Below are positions 1 through 8,130 of a DNA stretch of 64,000 bases, piece after piece. A program made the translations under genes and the position numbers. The first letter of the stretch is position 1; each line of letters starts with the position of its first letter. This DNA is from an uncultured Eubacterium sp. (GTDB lineage: Bacteria; Bacillota; Clostridia; Lachnospirales; Lachnospiraceae), in NCBI GenBank assembly GCA_947089855.1, contig CAMUML010000007.1, positions 33,517 through 97,516 on the forward strand, given 5' to 3'. The notes beneath the pieces are model-generated. The model saw only the letters and a list, made by a program, of their open reading frames with translations. It was not told where the DNA came from and ran no database searches.

Positions 1-609
1 AAAGGGATTTCCGCATTTATCGTAGAAAAAGGGTTCCCAGGGTTTTCGATTGGGAAACACGAAGAGAAAATGGGTATCCGCGCATCTTCCACTTGTGAAT
101 TGATCTTTGAAGACTGCAAAGTACCAAAGGAAAACCTGGTCGGCGAACTGGGCAAAGGGTTTAAATATGCAATGATGACGCTGGACGGCGGCCGTGTCGG
201 CATCGCAGCGCAGGCAGTCGGCATTGCAGAAGGTGCAATTGAAGAAACCGTGAAATATGTCCAGGAACGCAAACAGTTCGGACGCCGCCTGTCCCAGTTC
301 CAGAATACACAGTTTGAACTGGCAAAGATGCGTGCGAATACCGAAGCTGCAAAACTGCTTGTTTACCAGGCAGCCTGTGCAAAAGACGACCATGAAGTAT
401 TTACCCACAAAGCGGCAATGGCTAAATTAGTGGCATCCAACAATGCGTCCGACGTAACGCGCCGTTGCCTGCAGTTATATGGCGGATACGGCTATACCAG
501 GGATTATCCGATTGAACGGATGATGCGCGATGCAAAAATTACGGAAATCTACGAAGGCACATCGGAAGTACAGATGATGGTAATTGCCGGCTGGATGGGC
601 GTGAAATAA
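1..609 (+). CDS. acyl-CoA dehydrogenase, C-terminal part (5' end outside window)
   Basis: The reading frame is already open at base 1 and gives about 202 residues, roughly the last half of a normal 380-residue acyl-CoA dehydrogenase. These FAD enzymes oxidise acyl-CoA or, in anaerobes, reduce an enoyl-CoA with electrons from an electron-transfer flavoprotein. The C-terminal four-helix domain is clear: RKQFGRRLSQFQ, then CLQLYGGYGYTRDYPIERMMRD, and ITEIYEGTSEVQ, whose glutamate is the usual catalytic base. The motifs fit the butyryl-CoA or acryloyl-CoA dehydrogenase group. A LarA-type racemase starts only 24 bp downstream, so a role in lactate or 2-hydroxyacid fermentation (acryloyl-CoA reduction) is possible. 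That is inference, because the upstream genes are not visible. Confidence 0.93.
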   Translation, partial: KGISAFIVEKGFPGFSIGKHEEKMGIRASSTCELIFEDCKVPKENLVGELGKGFKYAMMTLDGGRVGIAAQAVGIAEGAIEETVKYVQERKQFGRRLSQFQNTQFELAKMRANTEAAKLLVYQAACAKDDHEVFTHKAAMAKLVASNNASDVTRRCLQLYGGYGYTRDYPIERMMRDAKITEIYEGTSEVQMMVIAGWMGVK

Positions 610-633
610 ATAAAGGTTCAAAGGTGAGATTTT

Positions 634-1917
634 ATGGATATAAAATTGCCATATTCCAGGGAAGGCATGATGCTGCATCTGGATGAAACATTAGATTATG
701 AAATATTGGAGTCTTCCATCCAATCAATGCCGAAAAGCCAAAAAACGGAAGATGAGATTGTGCTGGAAGCAATGGCCAGCCCGGTGGGTTCGCCGAGGCT
801 ATCAGAACTGGCCGTTGGCAAACAAAAAGTAACCATTATCTGTTCCGACCATACGAGGCCGGTGCCAAGTAAACATATTATCCCGTTTATGCTAAAGGAA
901 ATCCGCGAAGGGAATCCAAAGGCGGACATTACCCTTTTGATCGCAACCGGGTTCCATAGGGCGACAACCAAGGAAGAGCTGGTCCATAAGTTTGGCAGCG
1001 AAATTGTAGAAAAAGAAACAATCGTTATCCATGACAGCCGTGATATGGGGCATATGGTAAGCCTTGGAACATTGCCGTCCGGTGCGCCGCTTTTGATTAA
1101 CGGGATTGCAGCACAGGCAGACCTGCTGGTAAGCGAAGGGTTTATAGAGACACACTTTTTTGCCGGTTTTTCCGGCGGGCGCAAAAGCGTGCTGCCTGGC
1201 GTTTCCAGCCAGGCTACGGTATTAGGCAACCATTGCTCGGCATTTATTGATTCGCCGTACAGCCGTACCGGTATTTTGGAACAAAACCCGATCCACAAGG
1301 ACATGATAGCTGCAAGCAGGATGGCAAAACTGGCGTATATCGTAAATGTTGTAATTGATGCCGACAAAAAAGTAGTCTATGCTACAGCCGGTGATGCCGA
1401 AAAGGCACATGAAGCAGGATGCGGATACCTGCGCCAATATTGCCAGGTAGTGCCAAAAAAACAGGCGGATATAGCGGTTTCAACCAATGGCGGGTATCCG
1501 TTGGACCAGAATATGTACCAGTCGGTAAAAGGTATGACAGCAGCCGAAGCGGCGTTAAAAGACGGCGGTATTATTATTATGGTAGCAAACTGCGGGGACG
1601 GACATGGCGGGGAAGGGTTTTATCAGGCATTAAAAGGCTGTGAAAGCCCGGCTGCTTTGATGGATGAGATTTTGAAGGTGCCGCAGGAGGAGACAAAGCC
1701 AGACCAGTGGGAATACCAGATCCAGAGCAGGATTTTAATGCACCATAAAGTGATTTATGTGATGTGTGGAAAGTACCGCAAAATGGCAGAAGAAATGGGG
1801 TTTGAGACAGCGGACGATGTCAATGCGGCATTAAAGATGGCTTTGGAAGAAAAAGGCAGGGATGCGCATATTGCAGTGATTCCGGATGGGGTTTCTGTGA
1901 TGGTGGTGCCTAAGTAG
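634..1917 (+). CDS. larA: LarA-family nickel-pincer racemase (lactate racemase-like)
   Basis: This 427-residue protein belongs to the LarA/DUF2088 family, which racemises lactate or other 2-hydroxyacids with a nickel-pincer nucleotide cofactor. The family landmarks are present at the numbering used for the Lactobacillus plantarum enzyme. They are SDHTRPVP with Arg75, ATGFHR with His108, and IETHFFAGFSGGRKS with His174 and Lys184, the cofactor-bearing lysine. The start has AAGGTGAG upstream. It follows the acyl-CoA dehydrogenase by 24 bp and is probably co-transcribed with it. A GntR/FadR regulator lies downstream. The cofactor enzymes LarB, LarC and LarE are not in the window. LarA homologues act on several 2-hydroxyacids, so lactate is the best guess, not a certainty. 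Confidence 0.85.
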   Translation: MDIKLPYSREGMMLHLDETLDYEILESSIQSMPKSQKTEDEIVLEAMASPVGSPRLSELAVGKQKVTIICSDHTRPVPSKHIIPFMLKEIREGNPKADITLLIATGFHRATTKEELVHKFGSEIVEKETIVIHDSRDMGHMVSLGTLPSGAPLLINGIAAQADLLVSEGFIETHFFAGFSGGRKSVLPGVSSQATVLGNHCSAFIDSPYSRTGILEQNPIHKDMIAASRMAKLAYIVNVVIDADKKVVYATAGDAEKAHEAGCGYLRQYCQVVPKKQADIAVSTNGGYPLDQNMYQSVKGMTAAEAALKDGGIIIMVANCGDGHGGEGFYQALKGCESPAALMDEILKVPQEETKPDQWEYQIQSRILMHHKVIYVMCGKYRKMAEEMGFETADDVNAALKMALEEKGRDAHIAVIPDGVSVMVVPK

Positions 1918-2305
1918 GGTAGGGATTCCATATATTTTGGCGGATTCCCGGACGCTGGATGGAAGGGCGGCGGGCTGGCCCTACAGGCTTTACATCGTAT
2001 CGTAGTATGCAAAGTTTTCGTTGGCCAGCTATGGCGTTGTTAATAGCCATATACGATAGGCTTCCGGATGGCAGTTTATCTGTATATACATACAACCAAC
2101 ATGATTCAACTCCAAAGGCAGCAGGCCAGCCGGTCAATCCGGCGGGCCTGCTGTTGTTATTCTTGCAAAACCTGCGCCATTGTAATAAAATGGGTATAGT
2201 ATTTATTGAAGTATGTGCAGTGTGGAAAGATAGATAAGATAACTTGGAAGGGGACACTATGTGGAAGGCCATGTGGTGTAGAAGCGTGTATAGCGCAGAA
2301 AGTAA
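1918..2305. other. 388-bp intergenic stretch after larA
   Basis: I see no convincing gene here. It holds a short piece (about 1944-1975) resembling the CCCGGACGCTG repeat found at 14.9 and 16.4 kb, then a GC-rich terminator hairpin at about 2119-2153. The last 140 bp are AT-richer and probably carry the promoter of the GntR-type gene. Small open frames on both strands overlap each other and lack ribosome sites. Confidence 0.5.
2119..2162 (+). terminator. rho-independent terminator
   Basis: The arms CAGCAGGCCAGCCGG and CCGGCGGGCCTGCTG pair around TCAAT and are followed by a T-rich stretch (TTGTTATTCTT). It lies about 200 bp after larA and before the GntR-type gene, and would end the acyl-CoA dehydrogenase-larA transcript. 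Confidence 0.7.
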
Positions 2306-2317
2306 GTGGTTAGCAGG

Positions 2318-3031
2318 ATGGATTATTCAAAATTAAACGGCCAAAAGACATATGAGTATGTATTCAATTATTTTTCAGACCAGATCTTAACTGGAAAATT
2401 AAAATTAAACGATAAGATCCCTACCGAGAGGGAAATTGCGGAAAAGTTAGGGGTAAGCCGCAATTCTATCCGTGAAGTGATGCATATGCTGGAAATTACG
2501 GGGTTGATTGAATGTATGCAGGGGAGCGGCAATTATGTCCGGTGCGACCCGATGGAATATATGCTGAAATCTGTAAATATGGTTATGGCATTGATGCAGA
2601 CAGATTATTCAGAGATTTTCCATATCCGTATCGGGTATGAATATGCAGCAGTACGGCTGGCAATTGAAGAAGCGCAGCCGGAAGAACTGGAAGCAATGCA
2701 CCAGATCCTGCTGAAAATGGACCAGCCGATGAGTTCCAAGGAAAGTGCAAAACTGGACGTGGAATTCCATCATAAATTAGTCAGCGCTTCCCATAACCGG
2801 ATGCTGATCTTATATAATTCCATGCTGTATAACCTGATGGACCAGTTTATCGAAAATTTCCGCACTAAGATACTGATGAATAAAATGCGGGCAGAACTGC
2901 TGCGGCGCTCACACTGGGCGATTTACCATGCCTTGTTAGATAAAGACTTGCAGGCAGCGATGAAAGCATTCGACAAACATTTTAGGATCGTGCAAGACCA
3001 GCTGGATAAATTAATGCAAAAGGAGCCATAG
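2318..3031 (+). CDS. GntR/FadR-family transcriptional regulator
   Basis: This is a two-domain regulator of about 237 residues. The N-terminal winged helix has the GntR signature KIPTEREIAEKLGVSRNSIREV. The C-terminal all-helical FCD domain has DVEFHHKLV plus later histidines (RRSHWAIYHAL, FDKHF) typical of the metal and ligand pocket. FCD regulators usually sense organic acids such as lactate, gluconate or fatty acids, and control adjacent catabolic genes. It could therefore regulate the upstream larA/acyl-CoA dehydrogenase genes, which is inference from position. The ATG at 2318 was chosen. A GTG at 2306 is in frame, and neither has a strong ribosome site. Confidence 0.87.
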   Translation: MDYSKLNGQKTYEYVFNYFSDQILTGKLKLNDKIPTEREIAEKLGVSRNSIREVMHMLEITGLIECMQGSGNYVRCDPMEYMLKSVNMVMALMQTDYSEIFHIRIGYEYAAVRLAIEEAQPEELEAMHQILLKMDQPMSSKESAKLDVEFHHKLVSASHNRMLILYNSMLYNLMDQFIENFRTKILMNKMRAELLRRSHWAIYHALLDKDLQAAMKAFDKHFRIVQDQLDKLMQKEP

Positions 3032-3066
3032 CTGGGCAAGGGATATTGCCTACCTGCCGCAGATAC

Positions 3067-4101
3067 CTATTCCACCGGAATCGTACTAACAACCGCCGTA
3101 CCAGACAGCCTTTCATAAAACAGCCGCTTATGCTGCGCCATCATCACCGCCGCATAAAGGATCCAAAAAATCCACAATAACGGAACAAAACAAACCATAA
3201 CACCCACGCACCCGTACCGGATAGCGTACTGGTACCAGTGTGCCTCCCCGCCGCCAGCAGCTGCAATCCTTGTTTTGGTAATTTTTTTGCCAATCGTCAT
3301 GCCATGAAGCAGGCAGGGCGTCAAAATAAAATACGCAAAGAAAAGCAGGATCTGCAAATACGGGGCATCCATGCCAAACAATGGGATAACAATACCTCCA
3401 GCCAACGCCGCAAAGCCCGCACATAGGAAATCGAAAAACAGGGCGGTCAGCCTGCGGAGCAGCGAGACTTCCTGTCCCCTGCGCAGGCTGTCCGCATCGA
3501 TTTTTGCCCGGGAAGGCAGGATGCTTAAAAATGGTTTGACCATCACATACCCAAGCATACCGCCCAGCGTATTTGCCATCAGGTCATCGACATCGAACAG
3601 GCGGTAGCTCCTGGGATAATAAAAATAAAGCCCCGAAAGCTGTGTCAGTTCAAAAAACAGCGACAGCGCAAAGGTAGACAGCACCGTTTTGCGCAAGGAA
3701 AAGCGGAAGTAATACCGCAGGTAGACGCCGAAAGGCACTGTCATGAAAATATTAAACAGTACTTGGAAAAAAGCCCGGTTCGTAACTAGCTGTAAGTAGG
3801 TATCCGGGTTTCCGGCTTCCCATCCAGATTCCTTAACCATATCCCCAAGAAAACAAAAAGGTACCAGCTGCATCCTAGGGCCGTCCAGCGTTGCCACAAA
3901 TTCCCTGGAAGGCAGCGGCAGGATAACGAGGAAATAAACGCAGATCAGATATAAAATAAAAGAATATACGATCAAGATCCGCAGGCTGAGTACCGACCCA
4001 TATTTGTGGTAATTGTAAACAATATAAGGCATCGTAAATAAAAATGCAATCACAGGGAAAAATAAAATGGCCTGTTTGATCACTTCTACATAAGCCCCCA
4101 T
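3067..4101 (-). CDS. VanZ-like / RDD-domain membrane protein
   Basis: This is a 344-residue integral membrane protein with two recognisable parts. The N-terminal two thirds look like the VanZ family: several membrane helices, the stretch VILPLPSREF followed by MQLVPFCFLGD, and a late FDVDDLMANTLGGMLGY. The last third looks like an RDD domain (RRLTALFFDFLCAGFAAL, later GMTIGKKITKTRI). VanZ proteins are linked to low-level glycopeptide resistance, and RDD proteins to ion transport or unknown functions. The start at 4101 has AGGAAG seven bases upstream. A longer frame to 4194 has no such site. It is convergent with the GntR gene, 35 bp away. Substrate and function are unknown. Confidence 0.75.
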   Translation of the reverse strand: MGAYVEVIKQAILFFPVIAFLFTMPYIVYNYHKYGSVLSLRILIVYSFILYLICVYFLVILPLPSREFVATLDGPRMQLVPFCFLGDMVKESGWEAGNPDTYLQLVTNRAFFQVLFNIFMTVPFGVYLRYYFRFSLRKTVLSTFALSLFFELTQLSGLYFYYPRSYRLFDVDDLMANTLGGMLGYVMVKPFLSILPSRAKIDADSLRRGQEVSLLRRLTALFFDFLCAGFAALAGGIVIPLFGMDAPYLQILLFFAYFILTPCLLHGMTIGKKITKTRIAAAGGGEAHWYQYAIRYGCVGVMVCFVPLLWIFWILYAAVMMAQHKRLFYERLSGTAVVSTIPVE

Positions 4102-4278
4102 AACATCACTTCCTTTATTTTCAATATGCCTGCCTGTTTCGTCCGGGCAGGCTGGCAGCCATTTGGCCCCCTTATCTTTTGCATCATAGCACAAATTAGT
4201 TCCGGGGGCATCTGTTTTGAAAAAATGTTAGGAAAATGTAAGGTAAAGAAAGTAATTAAGCACAGGCAGCCGACAAAC

Positions 4279-4305
4279 GGCAGCAGTGTTTCCAGCACTG
4301 CTGCC
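4279..4305 (-). terminator. hairpin after the TIGR04076-HMA gene
   Basis: The perfect 10-bp stem GGCAGCAGTG/CACTGCTGCC with a 7-nt loop sits 11 bp past the stop codon of the minus-strand gene at 4316-4861. The following bases on the minus strand are only mildly T-rich (GTTTGT), so it is a probable but weak terminator. Confidence 0.55.
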
Positions 4306-4315
4306 GTGCCTATGT

Positions 4316-4861
4316 TTAATCAATACCGCTTACACTGTAATTTTCATATTGTTCCACAGCCATCCGCAGTGCTTCGTCTGGTACAAACACATCTTTTTTT
4401 ACAAACACTTCCGCCCATTTTTTATCCAGCCTGACATCCACATAATCTACGCCAGGGACATCTTCCAGGGAACCTTTGATCTTAGCGGTACAGTTTTCGC
4501 ATACCATGCCGTCGATTTTTACTACTTTATAGTCAAGCCGCTGGATTTTAAAAATCACCGGGCGCGTGCCGTCGTTGCAGCAGGCGATCATCATACGCTC
4601 ATCCTTTGTCCAGCCGCGCATAATGCTGCCGCCCTGCAGGGCTGTATAGATGTACCGGCTGATGCAGTCCCAGGCTTCCGCACATTGCGTGCCGTCGCCT
4701 GCCAGCCAAAAAGTATCTTCGCCGCCGTAGCGTTCAAAAATAAATTCATCTCCTACATGGTAGAACGGGCATGGCCCGGACGTTGCATCTGCGAGGTACG
4801 TTTCCTGGTAGTCGGTGAAACATTTCTTATCAATGACAGTTACTTTGCATTTGTGCTGCAT
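4316..4861 (-). CDS. TIGR04076-like protein fused to a heavy-metal-associated (HMA) domain
   Basis: This is a 181-residue cytoplasmic protein. Residues 1-105 resemble the small TIGR04076 family of unknown function (KCKVTVIDK near the start, GPCPFYHVGDEF at 29-40, with scattered cysteines C60, C66, C94 and C95). Residues 113-181 form a typical HMA fold with the metal motif M119-x-C121-x-x-C124 (IDGMVCENCTAKIKG). HMA domains bind Cu(I), Zn or similar ions in chaperones and P-type ATPases. A ribosome site GGAGG lies 8 nt upstream of the ATG. No metal ATPase is nearby. Metal sensing, trafficking or redox roles are all possible. The fusion is clear in sequence, but the function is not. Confidence 0.78.
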   Translation of the reverse strand: MQHKCKVTVIDKKCFTDYQETYLADATSGPCPFYHVGDEFIFERYGGEDTFWLAGDGTQCAEAWDCISRYIYTALQGGSIMRGWTKDERMMIACCNDGTRPVIFKIQRLDYKVVKIDGMVCENCTAKIKGSLEDVPGVDYVDVRLDKKWAEVFVKKDVFVPDEALRMAVEQYENYSVSGID

Positions 4862-4960
4862 GATATATTCCTCCAGTATCGTTTTTGTTTTTTTATTCTA
4901 CCACATGTCCATAAAATATGCTATGCAAAAATGGTAGTGGATAGAGGAGTATGGAACTTC

Positions 4961-5070
4961 GCCCGTCCATTTAAAGTTGCCTAAAGGCAAGGACGGGCTC
5001 ACTCTCGGCACAATTTACCTGTTGGCCCATGCCATGCAGCGAGGTGCATGGCATGGGTGTGAAAAGTAAG
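4961..5070 (+). repeat. GTTACT-family structured element, modules 2 and 3
   Basis: Module 2 has outer helix GCCCGTCC/GGACGGGC (4961-4968, 4991-4998), an 8-nt bulge ATTTAAAG and inner helix TTGCC/GGCAA. Module 3 has a perfect 13-bp helix CCCATGCCATGCA/TGCATGGCATGGG (5026-5038, 5045-5057) around GCGAGG, followed by the end motif TGTGAAAAGTAAG. Module 1 is missing. The layout matches the elements at 12.7, 41.8 and 46.2 kb although the stem sequences differ. Confidence 0.8.
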
Positions 5071-5076
5071 CTGTAA

Positions 5077-5101
5077 ATTGTGGCCTCCCGGACGCCACAA
5101 T
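5077..5101. repeat. short ATTGTGG palindrome
   Basis: This palindrome starts ATTGTGGCCTCCCGG and ends GCCACAAT, and is followed by AACACCCTA and CTGAACGG. The same outer arms and right flank recur at 46064-46158 with a much longer middle, so this copy looks like an internally deleted form. Confidence 0.65.
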
Positions 5102-5144
5102 ATAAAACACCCTATCTGAACGGCTACGCTTCAGTAAATGGCAT

Positions 5145-5215
5145 TGATTCACGGACAGGAATGCGCATAAGCTGCGCATTCCAGAACATGATTCAGGAGT
5201 GAGGGGCGGTTTTGT
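5145..5215 (-). repeat. partial GTTACT-family element, reverse orientation
   Basis: It contains the hairpin GGAATGCGCA/TGCGCATTCC, then GAACATGATTCAGGAGTGAG and GGGCGGTTTTG. These match the copies at 37.3, 41.2 and 46.2 kb, but the GTTACTATTCAC end is degraded. It overlaps the last codons and the stop of the HD-domain gene. Confidence 0.75.
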
Positions 5216-5714
5216 GAAGAAAACTTCCAAACATTTCCGCGCACAGCTTTTGTCCGGCGGCTGTACGAAAAATATGCGTATAGGCGTGGAGGCAGTTTTC
5301 TTTGGAAAGCCCGTCTTCATAAAGGTTTACCAAAAAATCGGCTTCTACCAGGATCTGATAATCGATGCCATCAATATTTGTGTAGGTGTGGTGGTGGCCG
5401 ACCAGATAACTGACCCGTTTCGTGACATCTGGATCATAGCCAAGTGCATCCAGCATTTTTTCTGCTTCTTTTGGGCCAAGCTGTTCCTGCAAGGGGCCGT
5501 CGCACCTTCCATATGCCTGCTCGGCAGGTTTGATGCCAATATCATGTACGATAGCGGCAGTTTCCAGTATATGTTGGGTATTAGGGTCCAGCCCTTCCAG
5601 CCCTCCGATTAGGCTGGCAAACCCATATACTTTTAAAAAGTGCTGGATCCTTGCCGGGTCGCCGGCATAATAAGTGACCATTGCAGTTAATAATTTGTTG
5701 TTGTCTGCTTTCAT
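5193..5714 (-). CDS. HD-domain phosphohydrolase
   Basis: This 173-residue protein has the metal ligands of the HD superfamily in order: His25 (RIQHFLKVYGFA), His57-Asp58 (AIVHDIG), the His107-109 cluster (VGHHHTY), and Asp126 (LVEADF). HD proteins hydrolyse phosphate esters of nucleotides or related compounds. The substrate cannot be read from sequence. Synteny gives no hint, as its neighbours are a TIGR04076-HMA gene and a divergent chemoreceptor-like gene. An AGGAGG site lies 5 nt upstream of the ATG. The last eight codons (LHKTAPHS) and the stop lie inside an intergenic repeat, so the natural C-terminus may have been replaced. Confidence 0.85.
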   Translation of the reverse strand: MKADNNKLLTAMVTYYAGDPARIQHFLKVYGFASLIGGLEGLDPNTQHILETAAIVHDIGIKPAEQAYGRCDGPLQEQLGPKEAEKMLDALGYDPDVTKRVSYLVGHHHTYTNIDGIDYQILVEADFLVNLYEDGLSKENCLHAYTHIFRTAAGQKLCAEMFGSFLHKTAPHS

Positions 5715-6030
5715 TTCAGCCTCCTTTGCCAGATTTCAATAGATTGTCTTTTCAGTGGCAGCGATATGTGGATGTTTCATAGGTTATTATAATAGAAAAA
5801 GGGCTGGGATACAACGCTATAGATTTTTGATAATATTTACGATTTGCCTTTGGCGGTACTTTTCCACAGTACAGTTGATTTCGCCTCCAAAACAGGTTAT
5901 AATATACACGTGGCTGCCGCCAGTTATGGGTTCCAGGCCGCCTGCGCCCTGCATCCTTTCTTTCCAAAGGCATGCCGCCGGGCAGGCATAAGCAAGCAGC
6001 CTATTTCATACAAACAGGGGGATAAATACC
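5715..6030. other. divergent intergenic region, 316 bp
   Basis: This is the region between the HD gene (minus) and the chemoreceptor-like gene (plus). It contains a good promoter at 5875-5903 and then an untranslated leader of about 115 nt. The leader has GC-rich complementary stretches (GGCTGCCGCC, GCATGCCGCCGGGC) but no riboswitch motif I recognise. Confidence 0.5.
5875..5903 (+). promoter_or_regulatory. sigma-A type promoter
   Basis: TTGATT (5875-5880), a 17-bp spacer, and TATAAT (5898-5903). It lies 128 bp upstream of the GTG start of the chemoreceptor-like gene. Confidence 0.65.
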
Positions 6031-6984
6031 GTGTTCGGAAAAAAACAGGACTCGACAAGAGAATTGGAAGAAAAATTAAATATAGTCCAGATGGAATTGG
6101 AAAACGCCCAGGCAAAGTTAAACAACATGCAAAACTATACCCAGCAGATACTGCCATTTTTTGAATCGCAGATCATCGCACAAAGTGAAATGGACAAAGA
6201 ACTTACGAAAGTAGTCAGCCATGCCTATGATACGATTGAGGGGGTCAGCGACAGCAAACTGGTATTAGAACACCTTGCAATGGAATTAACGACCGTGCGG
6301 GGGCAGTTGGAAGACGAAGAACGGGACAAGAAAAGGATGCTGGAAACTGCCCATAAGCTGCGGGAACAGATGGAAACGATTTCAGAAGAAAATGAGCATA
6401 TGGCAGAACCTGCCGGAATCCTGCAGGATATTCAAAATGGGATGATTGGCGACGCAGGGCTTATCCGCGGCGAATTGGAGCAGATGCAGGAATATGCCAA
6501 GCAGATGACCGTGTCTTCCCTAAACTGTGCGATTGAGGCTGGGCGTATCGGGGAAGCTGGCTTGAAATTTGTAGAAGCGGCAGAAGATGTACGCCTGCTT
6601 TCCGGGGCCTATGAGCGTTCTGCCGCAGAAGCTGCGCACCAGCTGGATGCGATGGAAGAACGGATCAGCCGTTTGGAGCATCAACTGGAGGTATTGGCAA
6701 AATCGTGTAAGGAAAGCGATGCGGCTGTTGTACGTATGGCAAGGGGCATCGCAGAGCAGGAGGCCATATGCAGCCAGGCAGCGGAGCGTATTTATTTGGA
6801 AAAAACGGCCGCTATGTCAGAAAATTTAAAAGAAATTTCTCAAAAACAAAATTCAATTGATGAACTGCAGCATCAGACGCTGGATGAAATTGAAAATATA
6901 GGGGAGAGCTTTATGAGCGAGCAGGAAGCCCGCAAAGGGCTAGAGCAGGTTTTTGATCAGATGATCAAAAATATGCGCGCTTAA
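6031..6984 (+). CDS. soluble chemoreceptor-like (MCP signalling domain) coiled-coil protein
   Basis: This 317-residue protein is predicted to be almost all helix, with heptad-rich stretches at 8-40, 85-120 and 215-250. The region around residues 160-200 (SLNCAIEAGRIGEAGLKFVEAAEDVRLLS) closely mirrors the methyl-accepting chemotaxis core [27 protein letters not shown]. There is no membrane segment and no recognisable sensor domain, so this would be a cytosolic, degenerate receptor. No che gene is in the window. The start is a GTG with GGGGG upstream. A structural or divergent signalling role is possible. Kinase control is not shown. Confidence 0.7.
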   Translation: MFGKKQDSTRELEEKLNIVQMELENAQAKLNNMQNYTQQILPFFESQIIAQSEMDKELTKVVSHAYDTIEGVSDSKLVLEHLAMELTTVRGQLEDEERDKKRMLETAHKLREQMETISEENEHMAEPAGILQDIQNGMIGDAGLIRGELEQMQEYAKQMTVSSLNCAIEAGRIGEAGLKFVEAAEDVRLLSGAYERSAAEAAHQLDAMEERISRLEHQLEVLAKSCKESDAAVVRMARGIAEQEAICSQAAERIYLEKTAAMSENLKEISQKQNSIDELQHQTLDEIENIGESFMSEQEARKGLEQVFDQMIKNMRA

Positions 6985-7126
6985 TTTGCCGGAAAGCGCA
7001 TGGCAAAAACCAACCAGCGGCTTTCAAAAGGCGGCAGCATGGGATTTGGATGGAAAATAACGGGCTGGACGCCGCAATGGAGGCCAGCAGGCAAGTAGAA
7101 AGTATCGTATAGAGGAGGGGAAAGCA

Positions 7127-8110
7127 GTGCCAGGCATAACAAAGGAAAGCAATGCGGCGGCATCGTCCAAAGCAGTTAAAAAAGAGGTATTCTCGTTTTT
7201 ATCCAAAGATGGCAAGACGGACATCCATGCTGTGAAATGGATGCCGCCAGACGGGGAGGTCCGGGCTGTTTTGCAGGTCACACATGGAATGGTAGAGTAT
7301 ATAGAACGTTATGAAGAAGTGGCCCATTATCTGGCGCAGCGCGGGTTTCTGGTTGCGGGGCATGACCATCTTGGGCATGGGGCGTCGGTAAACAGTGAAA
7401 AAGACTGGGGCTATTTTGCAAAGGAGAAGCCTTCGGAAACAGCAGTAGCTGATATATACAGGCTAACACGCATCCTCCGTAGGCAGTACCCGGCATATCC
7501 ATATTTTATCCTCGGGCACAGTATGGGTTCCTTCCTGCTGCGCAGGTATCTGGTATTGCACAGCGGAGCCGTAGACGGCGCTATTCTTTGTGGCACCGGA
7601 AGCCAGCCGGATGCTGCTGTTAGGCTGGGGATGCTTTTGTGCAGGCTGGTTGGAAGCTTGCGTGGGTGGCATTACCGCAGCCGGCTGTTGACACAGGCTT
7701 GTTTTGGCAGGCCATATGCACAGTTTGACAAAACCGGCAAAGAGGTATCCAAAAGCTGGCTGTCTAAAAATGAAGAGAGCGTTACGGCCTATTACAAGGA
7801 TGCGCGCTGTACCTTTACCTTTACTGTAAACGGCTATTATGGCCTGTTTTCGACAATATATTACGATAACCGGATGAAAAATATCCGTAAGATCCGTAAA
7901 AATCTGCCAGTTCTTTTTATCGCCGGCCAGGATGACCCGGTCGGGGATTTTGGGAGGGGCGTAAAAAAAGCTTATGCACAATACCGTAAGGCGGGCATCC
8001 AGGATGTAAAAATAAAGCTTTATCAAAATGACCGCCATGAAATTTTGCAGGAAACAGATAGGGAACAGGTCTTTTCTGATATTTTCCGGTGGTGTTGTAA
8101 GCATATGTAG
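7127..8110 (+). CDS. alpha/beta hydrolase (monoacylglycerol lipase / lysophospholipase type)
   Basis: This 327-residue alpha/beta hydrolase of the Hydrolase_4 group has the full catalytic triad: Ser132 in GHSMGSF, Asp269 or Asp270 in GQDDPVG, and His304 in NDRHEIL. The oxyanion region is RGFLVAGHDHLGHGAS. Such enzymes release fatty acids from monoacylglycerols or lysophospholipids. There is no signal peptide, so it acts in the cytosol or at the inner membrane face. The start is a GTG with GAGGAGGGG upstream. It is 142 bp after the chemoreceptor-like gene and 20 bp before the secreted DUF1002 gene, with which it is probably co-transcribed. Confidence 0.88.
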   Translation: MPGITKESNAAASSKAVKKEVFSFLSKDGKTDIHAVKWMPPDGEVRAVLQVTHGMVEYIERYEEVAHYLAQRGFLVAGHDHLGHGASVNSEKDWGYFAKEKPSETAVADIYRLTRILRRQYPAYPYFILGHSMGSFLLRRYLVLHSGAVDGAILCGTGSQPDAAVRLGMLLCRLVGSLRGWHYRSRLLTQACFGRPYAQFDKTGKEVSKSWLSKNEESVTAYYKDARCTFTFTVNGYYGLFSTIYYDNRMKNIRKIRKNLPVLFIAGQDDPVGDFGRGVKKAYAQYRKAGIQDVKIKLYQNDRHEILQETDREQVFSDIFRWCCKHM

Positions 8111-8130
8111 TTTGACAGGAGGACGAGAAC

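Larger units (their letters stand above)
4862..5192. other. intergenic repeat cluster
   Basis: This 331-bp gap between two minus-strand genes holds three repeat pieces, each listed separately: a GTTACT-family element (4961-5070), a short ATTGTGG palindrome (5077-5101), and part of a second GTTACT-family copy in reverse (5145-5215). No additional gene is seen. Confidence 0.8.

Noticed and set aside
1959-2272. Small ORFs on both strands after larA
   Set aside because: They overlap each other, contain a terminator hairpin and a repeat fragment, and lack ribosome sites.
4286-4984. 232-codon plus-strand ORF
   Set aside because: It is antisense to the TIGR04076-HMA gene, shows no family similarity and runs through a terminator hairpin and a repeat.
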